Positions 1 through 6,108 of a stretch of 26,904 nucleotides of DNA are shown in pieces. Origin of the DNA: a virus; the IMG/VR virus record IMGVR_UViG_3300031963_000795, positions 1 through 26,904 of that record, one strand, 5' to 3'. Made by a program: the position numbers and the translations under genes. Below the pieces are notes generated by a model. The model was given only the letters and a program-made list of their open reading frames with translations, did no database searches and was not told the DNA's origin. Each line of letters opens with the position of its first letter. Within the stretch, counting starts at the first letter, position 1.

Positions 1-8
1 CGTTAGCC
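1..8 (+). repeat. attC-like site, right end only (cut by window edge)
   Basis: GTTAGCC at 2-8 fits the integron R' core (GTTRRRY) and occupies the place where each later leftward gene meets a complete attC-like site: just beyond the stop of the gene ending at 19. The rest of the palindrome would lie left of the window, so only one box can be seen. Identification rests on analogy with the four complete sites at 620-2097. Confidence 0.45.
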
Positions 9-18
9 CGCTTGTGGC

Positions 19-297
19 TCACGGGGCGTTTCTCATGGCGTGGCTCATCGCAGTGCAGCCGCACCGCGAGCACGTCGCGCTCCACGCGCAGCCGTCCTCG
101 CTCTCCCAGCCCTCGCCGTCCCACTTGTGTTCGCATGGGCCGCCCGCGCCGCATGCGCAGTAGCACGCGGCCGGGTTGAAGTTGGAGCGCAGGCTTTGCA
201 GCGGCACGCCCCACTCGTCGGCCATCTTCTGGTGCATCTCCTGCACGGCCGCATTGCGGCGGTCGCGCAGGGCCTCGAAGTCGGGCGCCGCTTCCAT
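19..297 (-). CDS. cysteine-rich small phage protein in the Acb2-like gene's cassette
   Basis: The protein has 92 residues. ATG at 297 was chosen because it lies 2 nt after the stop of the upstream anti-defence gene, so the two are probably translated together. The N-terminal half is charged and helical (MEAAPDFEALRDRR...). The C-terminal half carries many cysteines and histidines (CYCACG, CEHKW, CSRCG), compatible with one or two metal-binding knuckles. It resembles small hypothetical phage proteins ending in a SATCSRCG-type motif; no function is recognised. It ends just before the attC-like box at 2-8, making it the second gene of a two-gene unit bounded by sites at 1-8 and 620-676. Confidence 0.72.
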   Translation of the reverse strand: MEAAPDFEALRDRRNAAVQEMHQKMADEWGVPLQSLRSNFNPAACYCACGAGGPCEHKWDGEGWESEDGCAWSATCSRCGCTAMSHAMRNAP

Positions 298-299
298 GC

Positions 300-584
300 T
301 CAGAACGTGGTGGGCTGCGCAATGCCGCGAATCACGGCCATGAAGCCGCGTTGCAGGTCGGTCGCGCCGATGCTCACCCATCGCTGGTCCAAACTGGGCG
401 CCGGGCCGTCCGGCGTCTCGTTCACGAACGGCACGCCGTTGGCGCCGGTCGCTGGCATGGCGCGCAGCTTGGCGATGTAGGCGCCGCACTGCTCGGCCAG
501 CGCCTTGCCCTCGTTCATCAACGCCGCTTCCACGGGCGTCAGTTGGCGGTAGCCGGTGATCTTCGGTTGCGTGAAGGTTTCCAT
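300..584 (-). CDS. Acb2/Tad1-hairpin family cyclic-nucleotide sponge (anti-CBASS/anti-Thoeris), putative
   Basis: The protein has 94 residues, about the family's usual size. It shows the pattern I associate with Acb2/Tad1 hairpin proteins: an N-terminal 'KITGYRQLTPVEAALMNEGKA' type helix (basic-I-x-GYR-x-L, then E-x-x-LMN), a variable centre, and a C-terminal helix with 'RWVSIGATDLQRGFMAV' ending in RGIAQPTTF. Known members are small oligomeric proteins that sequester cyclic oligonucleotide or gcADPR signals, keeping CBASS or Thoeris effectors inactive during infection. A Shine-Dalgarno AGGAACGAA precedes ATG 584. It is the first gene after the attC-like site at 620-676, so it is cargo of an integron-like unit. 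The family call comes from remembered motifs, not a search. Confidence 0.72.
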   Translation of the reverse strand: METFTQPKITGYRQLTPVEAALMNEGKALAEQCGAYIAKLRAMPATGANGVPFVNETPDGPAPSLDQRWVSIGATDLQRGFMAVIRGIAQPTTF

Positions 585-619
585 TTCGTTCCTACGTTGT
601 GCCGCTTTTTGGGGGATCG

Positions 620-676
620 GGCTAACCCCTCATTCCAGCCGACGCCTAGCGGCGCGGCTGAATTCGATCGTTGGGC
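620..676 (+). repeat. attC-like site A
   Basis: Outer boxes are GGCTAAC (620-626) and GTTGGGC (670-676). The inner arms CAGCCG-A-CGCC (636-646) and GGCG-CGGCTG (651-660) pair perfectly except for one extra A at 642 on the left arm. This matches classical short attC sites such as those of aadA cassettes, including the extrahelical A and the AATTC-type spacer. The asymmetry fixes the canonical orientation as +, opposite to the flanking genes. The gene ending at 646 terminates inside the loop. Confidence 0.8.
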
Positions 677-936
677 GGCTTGTCGCAGTCGTTGCAGACA
701 GGCGTCTCCAGCGTCCTGCGGAATGGCTGGCGCTTCCGCAGGCCCGTCACCTCGGTACGGTCCACGGTGGCGCTCAGTTGCTGCGGAAAGCGCCACAGTC
801 CGCACCGGCCGCACTGTTGCTGCCGCAGCCCGGCCTTGTGCTGCACCTCGGCCCACTCGTGCCACGCTAGGTAGCCCTCGGGCGCTTGGTCGCCGGGCTT
901 GTAGGTCGCCTGCTCCAAGATGCACGCAACACCCAT
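646..936 (-). CDS. small zinc-knuckle phage protein
   Basis: The protein has 96 residues. ATG at 936 overlaps the upstream stop by one base (TGATG), so translation is probably coupled. The N-terminal part 'GDQAPEGYLAWHEWAEVQ' is a motif seen in small phage proteins of unknown function. It is followed by CGRCGLW and, near the C terminus, CNDCDKPP, giving a possible four-cysteine metal site. The last eight or so codons (NDRIQPRR) are encoded by attC-like site A, and the TAG stop lies in that site's loop. The natural C terminus may therefore have been replaced by site sequence when the unit joined. Function unknown. Confidence 0.68.
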   Translation of the reverse strand: MGVACILEQATYKPGDQAPEGYLAWHEWAEVQHKAGLRQQQCGRCGLWRFPQQLSATVDRTEVTGLRKRQPFRRTLETPVCNDCDKPPNDRIQPRR

Positions 937-1169
937 CACCAGCTCCCACCGCAGTCCGGGCACGGCAACAGGTAGTCGCAGTCCGGGTCCATTCCGTCGC
1001 CCCGGCAGTGCAGGCACTGGTCATCGGGTTCGTCGTCGTAATCGGTGCAGTCGTCACAGCCGTTGCATCCCTGCTCGCAGGTTCTGTCGCGCTCCGGCGC
1101 CGGCCGCCCAACCCCTCGCTCAACCTGACCCAAAGGGGCAGGCTGCGCCGTGGCTTCGTCATGATTCAT
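936..1169 (-). CDS. cysteine-rich small protein with attC-encoded N terminus
   Basis: The protein has 77 residues. ATG 1169 lies in the loop of attC-like site B, so the first ~23 residues (MNHDEATAQPAPLGQVERG...) are translated from the site itself. The cassette-specific part has paired cysteines (CEQGCNGCDDC, CLHCRGDG, CDYLLPCPDCGG), like DnaJ-type or rubredoxin-type knuckles, in a very acidic context. A second ATG at 1162 is possible. No start codon is evident between the site and the cysteine-rich part, so the site-borne start appears necessary. No function is recognised. The gene is coupled by a one-base overlap to the gene at 646-936. Confidence 0.62.
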   Translation of the reverse strand: MNHDEATAQPAPLGQVERGVGRPAPERDRTCEQGCNGCDDCTDYDDEPDDQCLHCRGDGMDPDCDYLLPCPDCGGSW

Positions 1170-1207
1170 CTGCTGCCCCTTTGGTCAGGTTAGCTCGATC
1201 GTTAGGC
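1106..1207 (+). repeat. attC-like site B
   Basis: Outer boxes are GCCCAAC (1106-1112) and GTTAGGC (1201-1207). A long inner stem pairs AACCTGACC-c-AAAGGGGCAG (1122-1141) with CTGCCCCTTTGGTCAGGTT (1173-1191): 19 pairs with one bulged C on the left arm. The ~31-nt loop contains ATG codons read leftward. Spacers CCCTCGCT and AGCTCGATC match those of sites C and D. Canonical orientation is +, opposite to the genes. Confidence 0.82.
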
Positions 1208-1216
1208 GTCATCAAT

Positions 1217-1513
1217 TCAGCCTTCGCCGTCGTCTTCCCAGTAGCTCATTTCCTCGTCTGCCAGGTCCTCAGGCGTGTCCCACGGGCCGCCGGCAGAAAC
1301 GCCCAGCCACACCACGGCATTGCCCGCCGCGCGCTCGCTGCGCTCGTACTCTTCTGCGCCCACGCGCCCGGCTTCAATGGCGGCATGCTCGGGCCAGCCG
1401 GCGCGCTCCATGATCCTCGCCGCATACCGGCGCTGCCACTCGTCGCGCGAGATGACGCCTAACCCCTCGCTCGAAGCCGACCCCAAGGGGCCGGAGGCTT
1501 TGTCTGCTTCCAT
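1217..1513 (-). CDS. small acidic phage protein fused to an attC-encoded leader
   Basis: The protein has 98 residues. From residue ~23 (SRDEWQRRYAARIMERAGW) to the acidic end (DEEMSYWEDDGEG) it resembles a small hypothetical protein found in betaproteobacterial phages that normally starts with a Met right before a TREEW/SRDEW-like motif. Here that Met is absent. The open frame instead continues upstream through attC-like site C to ATG 1513 in the site's loop, giving the leader MEADKASGPLGSASSEGLG. The same leader type precedes the unrelated gene at 9073. The stop is TGA, 10 bases before the box of site B. Function unknown. Confidence 0.72.
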   Translation of the reverse strand: MEADKASGPLGSASSEGLGVISRDEWQRRYAARIMERAGWPEHAAIEAGRVGAEEYERSERAAGNAVVWLGVSAGGPWDTPEDLADEEMSYWEDDGEG

Positions 1514-1560
1514 GTCAGTTGCTCTCGGCCCCTTGGGGCGGTTCAGCTCGATCGTTCGGC
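1457..1560 (+). repeat. attC-like site C
   Basis: Outer boxes are GCCTAAC (1457-1463) and GTTCGGC (1554-1560, one mismatch to GTTRRRY). Inner arms from 1472 (GAAGCCGACCCC, then AAGGGGCC) and up to ~1544 (GGCCCCTTGGGGCGGTTC) pair with two extra bases on the left arm, including an A as in site A. The loop carries the ATG at 1513. Its leftward loop sequence (ACTGACATGGA...GACAAAGC) closely matches the loop of site F on the other side of the replication block. Confidence 0.82.
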
Positions 1561-1561
1561 A

Positions 1562-1978
1562 TCACAAACGCCATATGCACTGATCGCCCAGCTTCTCGCG
1601 TTCGCAGGTGCAGCCGGTGTTTTTCTTGCATCCGGGGCGCCGCTTTTCCGCCTCCGTCCATGCCTCGCAGTTTTCTAGGCCGTTCAGGTGCTCAAGCACT
1701 TCGGTGTAAAGCGCATGCCGCGCCTTAATCACGTCGTCATCGGCGCCCCAATGTGCCGGGTGGGAAAGCATGTTCCTGCACCGCGTCAGCAGCGTGCGCG
1801 AGTCCTTGGCGCCTTGCGCATAGGCCGCACGAATCTGCTGCACCGTGTACAACCGGCGCCCGGTGGCAGTCTCGTATCCCGGTTCTGGCAGTGCTTGCCC
1901 AGGCCGGTACACGTCGCCCGTGTGCGGCTTCAGTCGGCTGTAGAACCAGTCGAAGGTCCATTTCTCTGGGTGCGTCAT
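1562..1978 (-). CDS. hypothetical phage cassette protein
   Basis: The protein has 138 residues. The start at ATG 1978 is preceded by a good GGAGG; the frame stays open upstream through site D to a TTG at 2014, which is less likely to be used. The protein is basic and aromatic (PEKWTFDWFYSRLKPHTGDVYRPG), has a central helical stretch and ends in a cysteine cluster (CKKNTGCTCEREKLGDQC). No family is recognised. The TGA stop (1562-1564) directly abuts the box of attC-like site C, so the gene fills the whole space between sites C and D. Confidence 0.7.
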   Translation of the reverse strand: MTHPEKWTFDWFYSRLKPHTGDVYRPGQALPEPGYETATGRRLYTVQQIRAAYAQGAKDSRTLLTRCRNMLSHPAHWGADDDVIKARHALYTEVLEHLNGLENCEAWTEAEKRRPGCKKNTGCTCEREKLGDQCIWRL

Positions 1979-1996
1979 CGCATCCTCCAAGTTGAT

Positions 1997-2097
1997 GCCT
2001 AACCCCTCGCTCAACCGCGACCCAGAGCGGCGGGGTCTACCGTGCGTCCCTCCAGCGCCTCAGCGCCGCTCAGGTCGCGTTAGCTCGAACGTTATGC
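1997..2097 (+). repeat. attC-like site D
   Basis: Outer boxes are GCCTAAC (1997-2003) and GTTATGC (2091-2097; T replaces one purine). Inner arms AACCGCGACCCAGAGCGGCG (from 2013) and CGCCGCTCAGGTCGCGTT (ending ~2081) pair with bulged bases on the left arm. Unlike sites B, C and F, the loop has no ATG but does hold a leftward GGAGGG. This is the rightmost site of the left array; the core early operon lies beyond it. Confidence 0.78.
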
Positions 2098-2172
2098 GCC
2101 CTGCATCGCATCCCAAGCCTCCACAAAGCCCAGCAGCGACGAATACGCATTGCGTCTGGCTTTATGCTGCAA
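2092..2172 (-). CDS. possible 26-aa micro-ORF at the array junction
   Basis: An open frame runs leftward from TTG 2172, overlapping the end of the previous gene, to a TAA embedded in the box of attC-like site D. It encodes 26 residues beginning LQHKARRNAYSSLL and ending FVEAWDAMQGA. The overlap with the upstream gene, the helical composition and a stop in the site box, as in other units, suggest a real small gene. The rare start codon and the lack of any recognised relative keep confidence low. Confidence 0.3.
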   Translation of the reverse strand: MQHKARRNAYSSLLGFVEAWDAMQGA

Positions 2173-2494
2173 ACTTGTCCATCATTCGCGCAGAACTTTC
2201 CTGCGATCTCCAGACCTCAATCGCGGCCTGGGCCTCGACCATTCGCCAGCGTAGCGCTTCCTCGCCGTGAACAGCCGCTTTCAGGCCGTCCAGCAGCGCC
2301 AGATACTGCGGATCAGCGTAGGCGTCTGCCTCTTGGAGCACCGCCGTTTTTGCTGCTGATCCCTTCATCAGAATGGCCTTCAGGCTCTTGCGGTACTCCT
2401 CCAGATAGACGCGCTCGGCCTTGGCCTTGGCGAGCCTGGGCGCGGTGTCGTGGATGAGCTTAAGATACGACTCTGGGTCAATGCGGCGGGTCAC
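2162..2494 (-). CDS. hypothetical early phage protein (helical)
   Basis: The protein has 110 residues. GTG 2494 was chosen because it forms a GTGA overlap with the stop of the upstream zinc-knuckle gene, the arrangement used throughout this operon. The protein is almost entirely helical, with many Ala, Lys and Glu (APRLAKAKAERVYLEEYRKSLK). Its C-terminal region (EALRWRMVEAQAAIEVWRSQE) is a recurrent motif in small phage proteins found beside recombination genes. The role is unknown; position suggests an accessory of the annealing/HNH recombination module. Confidence 0.75.
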   Translation of the reverse strand: MTRRIDPESYLKLIHDTAPRLAKAKAERVYLEEYRKSLKAILMKGSAAKTAVLQEADAYADPQYLALLDGLKAAVHGEEALRWRMVEAQAAIEVWRSQESSARMMDKFAA

Positions 2495-2736
2495 GCTTGC
2501 ACCCCAATCGTGGCAAGCCGGCGCCGTGCATGCTCGATGTTTTGCCGCCTCCAGCCTTGGCAGAATGGGCGCTCCAATCGTTCGCCGTCTTGCCACCGGT
2601 CGCCGCAGCCAACGCATGTCCAAGTCGTGCCGTACCAGTCAGCATGCGCGCCAAGCATCCGCCTTGGACGCTCGCATGTCGGGCAGGCATTGACGGCCGC
2701 GACGTATTCGACGGCTGGCGCGTGGATGTGGCTCAC
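2491..2736 (-). CDS. zinc-ribbon-like small phage protein
   Basis: The protein has 81 residues. The start at GTG 2736 overlaps the stop of the Ref-like gene (GTGA). Two CxxC pairs are visible: ACPTCERPRR near residue 16 and WTCVGCGDRW near residue 40. Together they are compatible with a small zinc ribbon. The basic C terminus (GWRRQNIEHARRRL) could contact nucleic acid. It lies between the HNH/Ref-like protein and the helical protein at 2162-2494. Function unknown. Confidence 0.7.
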   Translation of the reverse strand: MSHIHAPAVEYVAAVNACPTCERPRRMLGAHADWYGTTWTCVGCGDRWQDGERLERPFCQGWRRQNIEHARRRLATIGVQA

Positions 2737-2990
2737 AGCAGCCGGCTCAATGTGATGTTGAGGGCGCCGAGTTCGTCCAGCTTGCGCACTGTCCACGCAC
2801 GACGCTGCCCGTGCCAACCCATGATTAGGCCCTGGTGGCAGTCATAGCACAGCGCTACCGCGGTGTAGTGCTCGCCCTGGCGGATGTGGTGCGCAGACGA
2901 TGGGCCTGGGGTGTCGCAAACGGAGCACGGCAACGCCTTGACCCGGGCAAGGTGCGCCCGTTCGGCTTTGGTGAGGTTCTTGCTGTTCAC
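2733..2990 (-). CDS. Ref-like HNH-type recombination nuclease
   Basis: The protein has 85 residues. GTG 2990 overlaps the stop of the annealing-protein gene (GTGA). It contains a zinc pair CSVCDTPG, then the HNH-like core SSAHHIRQG and an ALCYDCHQG half, followed by GWHGQRRAW and a conserved-looking LDELGALN helix. This resembles the phage P1 Ref (recombination enhancement function) family, RecA-dependent HNH endonucleases, although this is a short compact version. Location directly after the annealing protein fits a recombination and repair module. A generic HNH protein is the alternative. Confidence 0.72.
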   Translation of the reverse strand: MNSKNLTKAERAHLARVKALPCSVCDTPGPSSAHHIRQGEHYTAVALCYDCHQGLIMGWHGQRRAWTVRKLDELGALNITLSRLL

Positions 2991-3739
2991 TGCTTCGCCT
3001 GCTGCACGACCTTGATCGCAGACCGGGCCTTGGACGGCAGCAGACCCCACATTGCCGCGACCATGCCCGGGTCCAGTTGCTCGGCATCGCGCACGCTGGA
3101 GATCAGTTCCGCAGCGCTGGCCGGGCCTGACTGGTCGAACGTGTTGCCAACGTCGCGTGCCCAGTCGTGAACGAATCCGCGCTGCTCAGGGTTCAAGGCC
3201 GCCAGCGCTTCCGCGGGTGCGCTGATCCTGCCTTTGCCTTGATTCGCCTCCGGCTCGGGCGCTGTCTTTCGGGCTTGCCACTCTTGCCCGGCCCACTCGA
3301 CATACTTCGAGTCATCCCACATGCCCGAGAAAATGTCGCCGCAGAAGCCCAGGCACGACAGCGCCTTGACCAGCGCATCCGTAACCGACTTCTTGGCCGC
3401 ATCTTCATCGACGATCATCTTCGAGCCGTCCGCCTTGCGATAGGCAGCCATCGTCCCGCCGACGTGATCGAACGCCTCGGAGCGCTTGCCCTGCCAGACG
3501 TACCAAACCGACACCGTAGCCGTGTGCAGGGTGTCCGTCTCGCTGACACGCTCGAAGCGCTCAGACTTGACGGAGAAGCCCCAGCCGATGCCGATGGGTC
3601 CGAAGACCTCGGTAGCCCGCTGGATGATCCAATAGGGCTTCGGGCTGTGCCCTCGGTACGTCTTGCCGGTGATCGGCTTGACATGGGCCGGGTCTGTCGT
3701 GGAAACGGAGTTCCACAGTGCAAGGTTCTCGGCGCTCAT
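2987..3739 (-). CDS. single-strand annealing protein, ERF/Rad52-superfamily type
   Basis: The protein has 250 residues. The N-terminal half has the pattern of phage annealing proteins: ALWNSVSTTDPAHVKPI, GHSPKPYWIIQRATEVFGP, then GIGWGFSV, a β-rich segment (TATVSVWYVW) and DEDAAKKSVTDALVKALSCLGF, followed by GMWDDSKYV. Such proteins bind ssDNA and anneal complementary strands during phage recombination. The C-terminal ~90 residues form a linker and a helical tail. ATG 3739 follows the 38-aa gene by 3 nt. It is the first gene of a GTGA-linked set with the Ref-like nuclease. The exact subfamily (ERF, Sak or DUF1071-like) is not resolved by eye. Confidence 0.78.
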   Translation of the reverse strand: MSAENLALWNSVSTTDPAHVKPITGKTYRGHSPKPYWIIQRATEVFGPIGIGWGFSVKSERFERVSETDTLHTATVSVWYVWQGKRSEAFDHVGGTMAAYRKADGSKMIVDEDAAKKSVTDALVKALSCLGFCGDIFSGMWDDSKYVEWAGQEWQARKTAPEPEANQGKGRISAPAEALAALNPEQRGFVHDWARDVGNTFDQSGPASAAELISSVRDAEQLDPGMVAAMWGLLPSKARSAIKVVQQAKQ

Positions 3740-3742
3740 GGC

Positions 3743-3859
3743 TCAGAAATCCACCAGCTTCGCCGCCGCGACGCGGGCCTTGTTGAACGCACGGCGGGCG
3801 CACAGTCCCTGCGCACGAAAGATGCCGTACAGAAATGCGGCGTAGCGCTTGCGGGTCAC
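3743..3859 (-). CDS. 38-aa basic micro-protein
   Basis: GTG 3859 opens a 38-codon frame two bases after the stop of the small membrane gene and ends 3 nt before the annealing-protein start, so it fits the operon tightly. The sequence (VTRKRYAAFLYGIFRAQGLCARRAFNKARVAAAKLVDF, split here as TRKRYAAFLYGIF / RAQGLCARRAFNK / ARVAAAKLVDF) is strongly basic and helical. No family is recognised. It could be DNA-binding or simply coupling translation. Confidence 0.55.
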   Translation of the reverse strand: MTRKRYAAFLYGIFRAQGLCARRAFNKARVAAAKLVDF

Positions 3860-3861
3860 GA

Positions 3862-3945
3862 TCAACCCCCCAGCGACGCGAGCAGGTCGCGCAGCCAGAC
3901 GTAGAACGGCGTGGCGATGATGACGAATGCGGCGATTTGGGTCAT
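3862..3945 (-). CDS. 27-aa single-span membrane micro-protein
   Basis: ATG 3945 has a strong AGAGGA five to six bases upstream. The 27-residue product (MTQIAAFVIIATPFYVWL then RDLLASLGG) is one hydrophobic segment with a short polar end, so it would insert in the membrane. It is followed two bases later by the 38-aa gene. Function unknown. Good ribosome binding and operon fit support it as real. Confidence 0.55.
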   Translation of the reverse strand: MTQIAAFVIIATPFYVWLRDLLASLGG

Positions 3946-3987
3946 GGTTTCCTCTTTCGGTTGATCATGTTTTCCGATGTCAAGCGG

Positions 3988-4371
3988 TCAGACCTTGCGA
4001 TTCCACCACTGCGACACCGCCATTGCCAACCTCGTCAGCAGCGGCAGCGGCTTGCACGGCGTCACCACGGGGCCGACAGAGCGTGATGCGCGCAGCCAGC
4101 TTGCCTCGTCGTGCGCCAGGCTCGGAATCATGCTCACGCCTGCGCGGTAGCGTGCCGGTGCGCTGAAGTGGGCCGCGAGCCGTGCGTCAAGTTCTTCGTC
4201 GCTCAGTTCGCGGATGGGGGTGTCGATGCGGTTCATGGCTTGCTCCAGTTTCTCTAAAGCGGCGTCTCGTGCTTGTTGACTCGCCATCACGTCACGCAAT
4301 TTGCGGTTGCCACAGCGCGTCCATCCAAGATCAGAACTAAACGGCTCCGTGTAGGTGTCAAAGCGGTTCAT
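3988..4371 (-). CDS. hypothetical phage protein
   Basis: The protein has 127 residues. ATG 4371 forms an ATGA overlap with the stop of the small membrane gene. It is mostly helical and charged in the first half (REELSDEELDARLAAHFS region). A short hydrophobic or amphipathic C-terminal helix (LLTRLAMAVSQWWNRKV) might associate with membrane. It contains two MNR repeats (MNRFDTYTEP, MNRIDTPIRE). A shorter start at the second MNR is possible. No known family is recognised. Confidence 0.65.
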   Translation of the reverse strand: MNRFDTYTEPFSSDLGWTRCGNRKLRDVMASQQARDAALEKLEQAMNRIDTPIRELSDEELDARLAAHFSAPARYRAGVSMIPSLAHDEASWLRASRSVGPVVTPCKPLPLLTRLAMAVSQWWNRKV

Positions 4372-4550
4372 GGTGCCACGCTCCACACGATGACAGCCAT
4401 CGCAACCATCGCCACAAGTGCGACAGCCACGGCGGCCAAGTTCCACGGGCTCATGGGCTTCGGCGGCGCCTTGCGATAGGCGCATGCGTAGTCCACGAAG
4501 GCGCGGCGCTCTGCGGGCGTCATGCCGGGGTGCTGGGTGTGCGGGTTCAT
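4368..4550 (-). CDS. 60-aa membrane protein
   Basis: ATG 4550 overlaps the upstream stop by four bases (ATGA). A polar N terminus (MNPHTQHPGMTPAERRAFVDYA) is followed by a PPKPMSPW linker and one membrane span (NLAAVAVALVAMVAMAVIVW) at the C terminus, so the bulk would face one side of the membrane. The N-terminal MTPAERRAFVDYACAYR looks like a small folded helix. Function unknown. Confidence 0.68.
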   Translation of the reverse strand: MNPHTQHPGMTPAERRAFVDYACAYRKAPPKPMSPWNLAAVAVALVAMVAMAVIVWSVAP

Positions 4551-4858
4551 GCTGCCGCTTTCTGGCCGTACTCCATGACGTAGCGCTTCGCCTCGTCCTT
4601 GGTCACGTCCACACCGTCCCAATCCAGATAGATCGTCTCCGCGTTGCACTCGTCGATCATCTGGCAAATCAGATCTTTTTGTTCCGGCGTGTCGTGCTGA
4701 AACATGGCGGAAGCGGAGGACCCAAGTTCAAAATAGCGCTTCAACAGGTTGCGCCCCTTCTCGCTTGTCAATTTCCACGCTTTTAGGGTGCCCCACTTTA
4801 AGCTCAAGTGGTCAGTTGTCTTTGGCGTTTTGCCAGCGTTGTCGATGTCGGTGCTCAT
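4547..4858 (-). CDS. hypothetical phage protein
   Basis: The protein has 103 residues. ATG 4858 overlaps the upstream stop (ATGA). The central segment (LKWGTLKAWKLTSEKGRNLLKRYFELGSS) and the C-terminal part (QMIDECNAETIYLDWDGVDVTKDEAKRYVMEY) look like a small αβ fold resembling hypothetical early phage proteins. There are no catalytic motifs. It sits in the middle of the leftward operon. Confidence 0.7.
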   Translation of the reverse strand: MSTDIDNAGKTPKTTDHLSLKWGTLKAWKLTSEKGRNLLKRYFELGSSASAMFQHDTPEQKDLICQMIDECNAETIYLDWDGVDVTKDEAKRYVMEYGQKAAA

Positions 4859-5049
4859 GCGTCGTCCTTTGCAAAGATGGCCGCGATCTCGGCCGGGTCG
4901 GTGATGGCAGGGCCGACAAACGGCAAGTTGCCCCGCGCTTCCAACGCCTTCAGCCGCGCCTCGTATTCGGCCAAGTCGCGCTCGCGCTGCTCGAATGCGT
5001 CGGCAAGGTCGCACAGTGCGCGATACAGGGCGCTCGGGTGCTGGCTCAT
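4855..5049 (-). CDS. 64-aa coiled-coil phage protein
   Basis: ATG 5049 overlaps the preceding gene's stop (ATGA); an ATG nine codons upstream is less likely. The centre (LADAFEQRERDLAEYEARLKALEARG) is an amphipathic helix likely to form a coiled coil. The end (PAITDPAEIAAIFAKDD) is acidic. Function unknown. Confidence 0.65.
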   Translation of the reverse strand: MSQHPSALYRALCDLADAFEQRERDLAEYEARLKALEARGNLPFVGPAITDPAEIAAIFAKDDA

Positions 5050-5354
5050 ACCTGCTCCGTGATGTCGATCAACCACTCGCGCAACTTCTCGCGCGTCGGG
5101 TCGTAGCGGTCGAGCAGCGCCTGCTGCGTCGGGTAGTCGTCGGCTTCGCCCAGCGCTTCCCAGTCGGCATCACCGATTGCGCCGGCATCGCGCAGCATCT
5201 GGCCAATGTCACCTTTGAGCATCGCCTCGTCGATCAGCAGATTGGCGTCGGCGGTTTGCTGCTCTTCGTCGGGCGGATCGGTGCGCGGGTCCATCGGGTG
5301 ACCGGTGCATTTGCCCCACGTTTCCGGGTCGCCTGGTCCGTACTGGGTATACAT
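5046..5354 (-). CDS. acidic hypothetical phage protein
   Basis: The protein has 102 residues. ATG 5354 was chosen because GAGAGG lies about eight bases upstream; an in-frame ATG at 5396 lacks such support. The protein is very acidic (DPRTDPPDEEQQTADANLLIDEAM) with a helical C terminus (ALLDRYDPTREKLREWLIDI). A 53-nt gap separates it from the upstream gene, one of the few breaks in this operon, so an internal promoter could lie at 5355-5407. No convincing -10/-35 pair is seen there. Confidence 0.65.
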   Translation of the reverse strand: MYTQYGPGDPETWGKCTGHPMDPRTDPPDEEQQTADANLLIDEAMLKGDIGQMLRDAGAIGDADWEALGEADDYPTQQALLDRYDPTREKLREWLIDITEQV

Positions 5355-5407
5355 TGCGCGTCCTCTCGTTGTCGATGCGTAACTGTAGGCGCGCATCCCT
5401 GCCTGGT

Positions 5408-5806
5408 CTATTTGATTTTGTCTATCGGTGCGGCTTGATCGGTAGGCATCGCAGCAGCAGCGCGGACAATGGCTCGGCGGGTGGCGGCGTTTGGGTCGCT
5501 ACTCAAAGCGCTAGAAGTCCGCCAGTCCGGCCCGGCATCGCGGGCAACGCAAAAGCTCACTTCGGGATTGTGGGGAGGCGTCTCGGCGAGCATGAGACTA
5601 ATCCGCAGCTTCACCGCCAGCCGCAGCGCGTCGCCGTCGTCTTCAAGCGGGTTCCAGTAGTACGGGGCTTCATCGGGTCCGTCACACAGCGCATACGGAA
5701 TGTCTGTGCAATCAATCTCGTCATCGCCGAGTTTGTACTTTTCGCCCCAAGTAAGGCGCAGCCCCGCCGCATTCGCAGCCTTCTCCAGCAGTTCTCGGTC
5801 GGTCAT
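5408..5806 (-). CDS. hypothetical phage protein with WNPLxDDGDALRLAVKL motif
   Basis: The protein has 132 residues. ATG 5806 overlaps the upstream stop (ATGA). It starts TDRELLEKAANAAGL and contains the motif YYWNPLEDDGDALRLAVKL, which I recognise as recurrent in uncharacterised phage proteins of beta- and gammaproteobacteria. It ends in an alanine-rich helix (RRAIVRAAAAM). No enzymatic residues stand out and the role is unknown. Confidence 0.75.
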   Translation of the reverse strand: MTDRELLEKAANAAGLRLTWGEKYKLGDDEIDCTDIPYALCDGPDEAPYYWNPLEDDGDALRLAVKLRISLMLAETPPHNPEVSFCVARDAGPDWRTSSALSSDPNAATRRAIVRAAAAMPTDQAAPIDKIK

Positions 5807-6108
5807 ATCTTGTCCTTGATCTCTTCCCATTCAGCGGCAGGCACGCAAAAGGCAGGCACAGACACCCCGTTGTCGAAATATTTATCTACCTTCAGTGTCG
5901 CCGTCTTGATCTTTTGAGCCGACAACACTTGGCCCGCCTCCGACTGTCTAGCCCAATGCTCGCGCAATTCAAAGCTAGCCCATTGCTTGCGCAATTCAAA
6001 GACGACATACGGGGGTAGCCGCCAAGGAACGGTTGACACGTTGATGTGCCCGAGTAACCGACCATCTTCTGCGGCGCGGACATCTACGGCGTAGCGTTCG
6101 CGGCTCAT
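5803..6108 (-). CDS. hypothetical phage protein
   Basis: The protein has 101 residues, with ATGA overlaps at both ends. The first 35 residues form a likely β-sheet (RYAVDVRAAEDGRLLGHINVS). A repeated element follows (FELRKQWASFELREHWA, two copies of FELRxxWA), then a lysine-rich segment. The small internal duplication is visible in DNA as two copies of TTTGAATTGCGC-like sequence around 5965-6000. Function unknown. Confidence 0.66.
   Translation of the reverse strand: MSRERYAVDVRAAEDGRLLGHINVSTVPWRLPPYVVFELRKQWASFELREHWARQSEAGQVLSAQKIKTATLKVDKYFDNGVSVPAFCVPAAEWEEIKDKI

Noticed and set aside
351-1193. Long rightward frame through the left cassette array
   Set aside because: It is antisense to several cysteine-rich genes with sensible starts and overlaps; it is a high-GC shadow.
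620-2097. The palindromes as ordinary intrinsic terminators or REP-type repeats
   Set aside because: They lack U-runs, and outer boxes, spacers and extra bases are conserved while stems vary in sequence and length, which is the attC pattern rather than that of terminators or REP elements.
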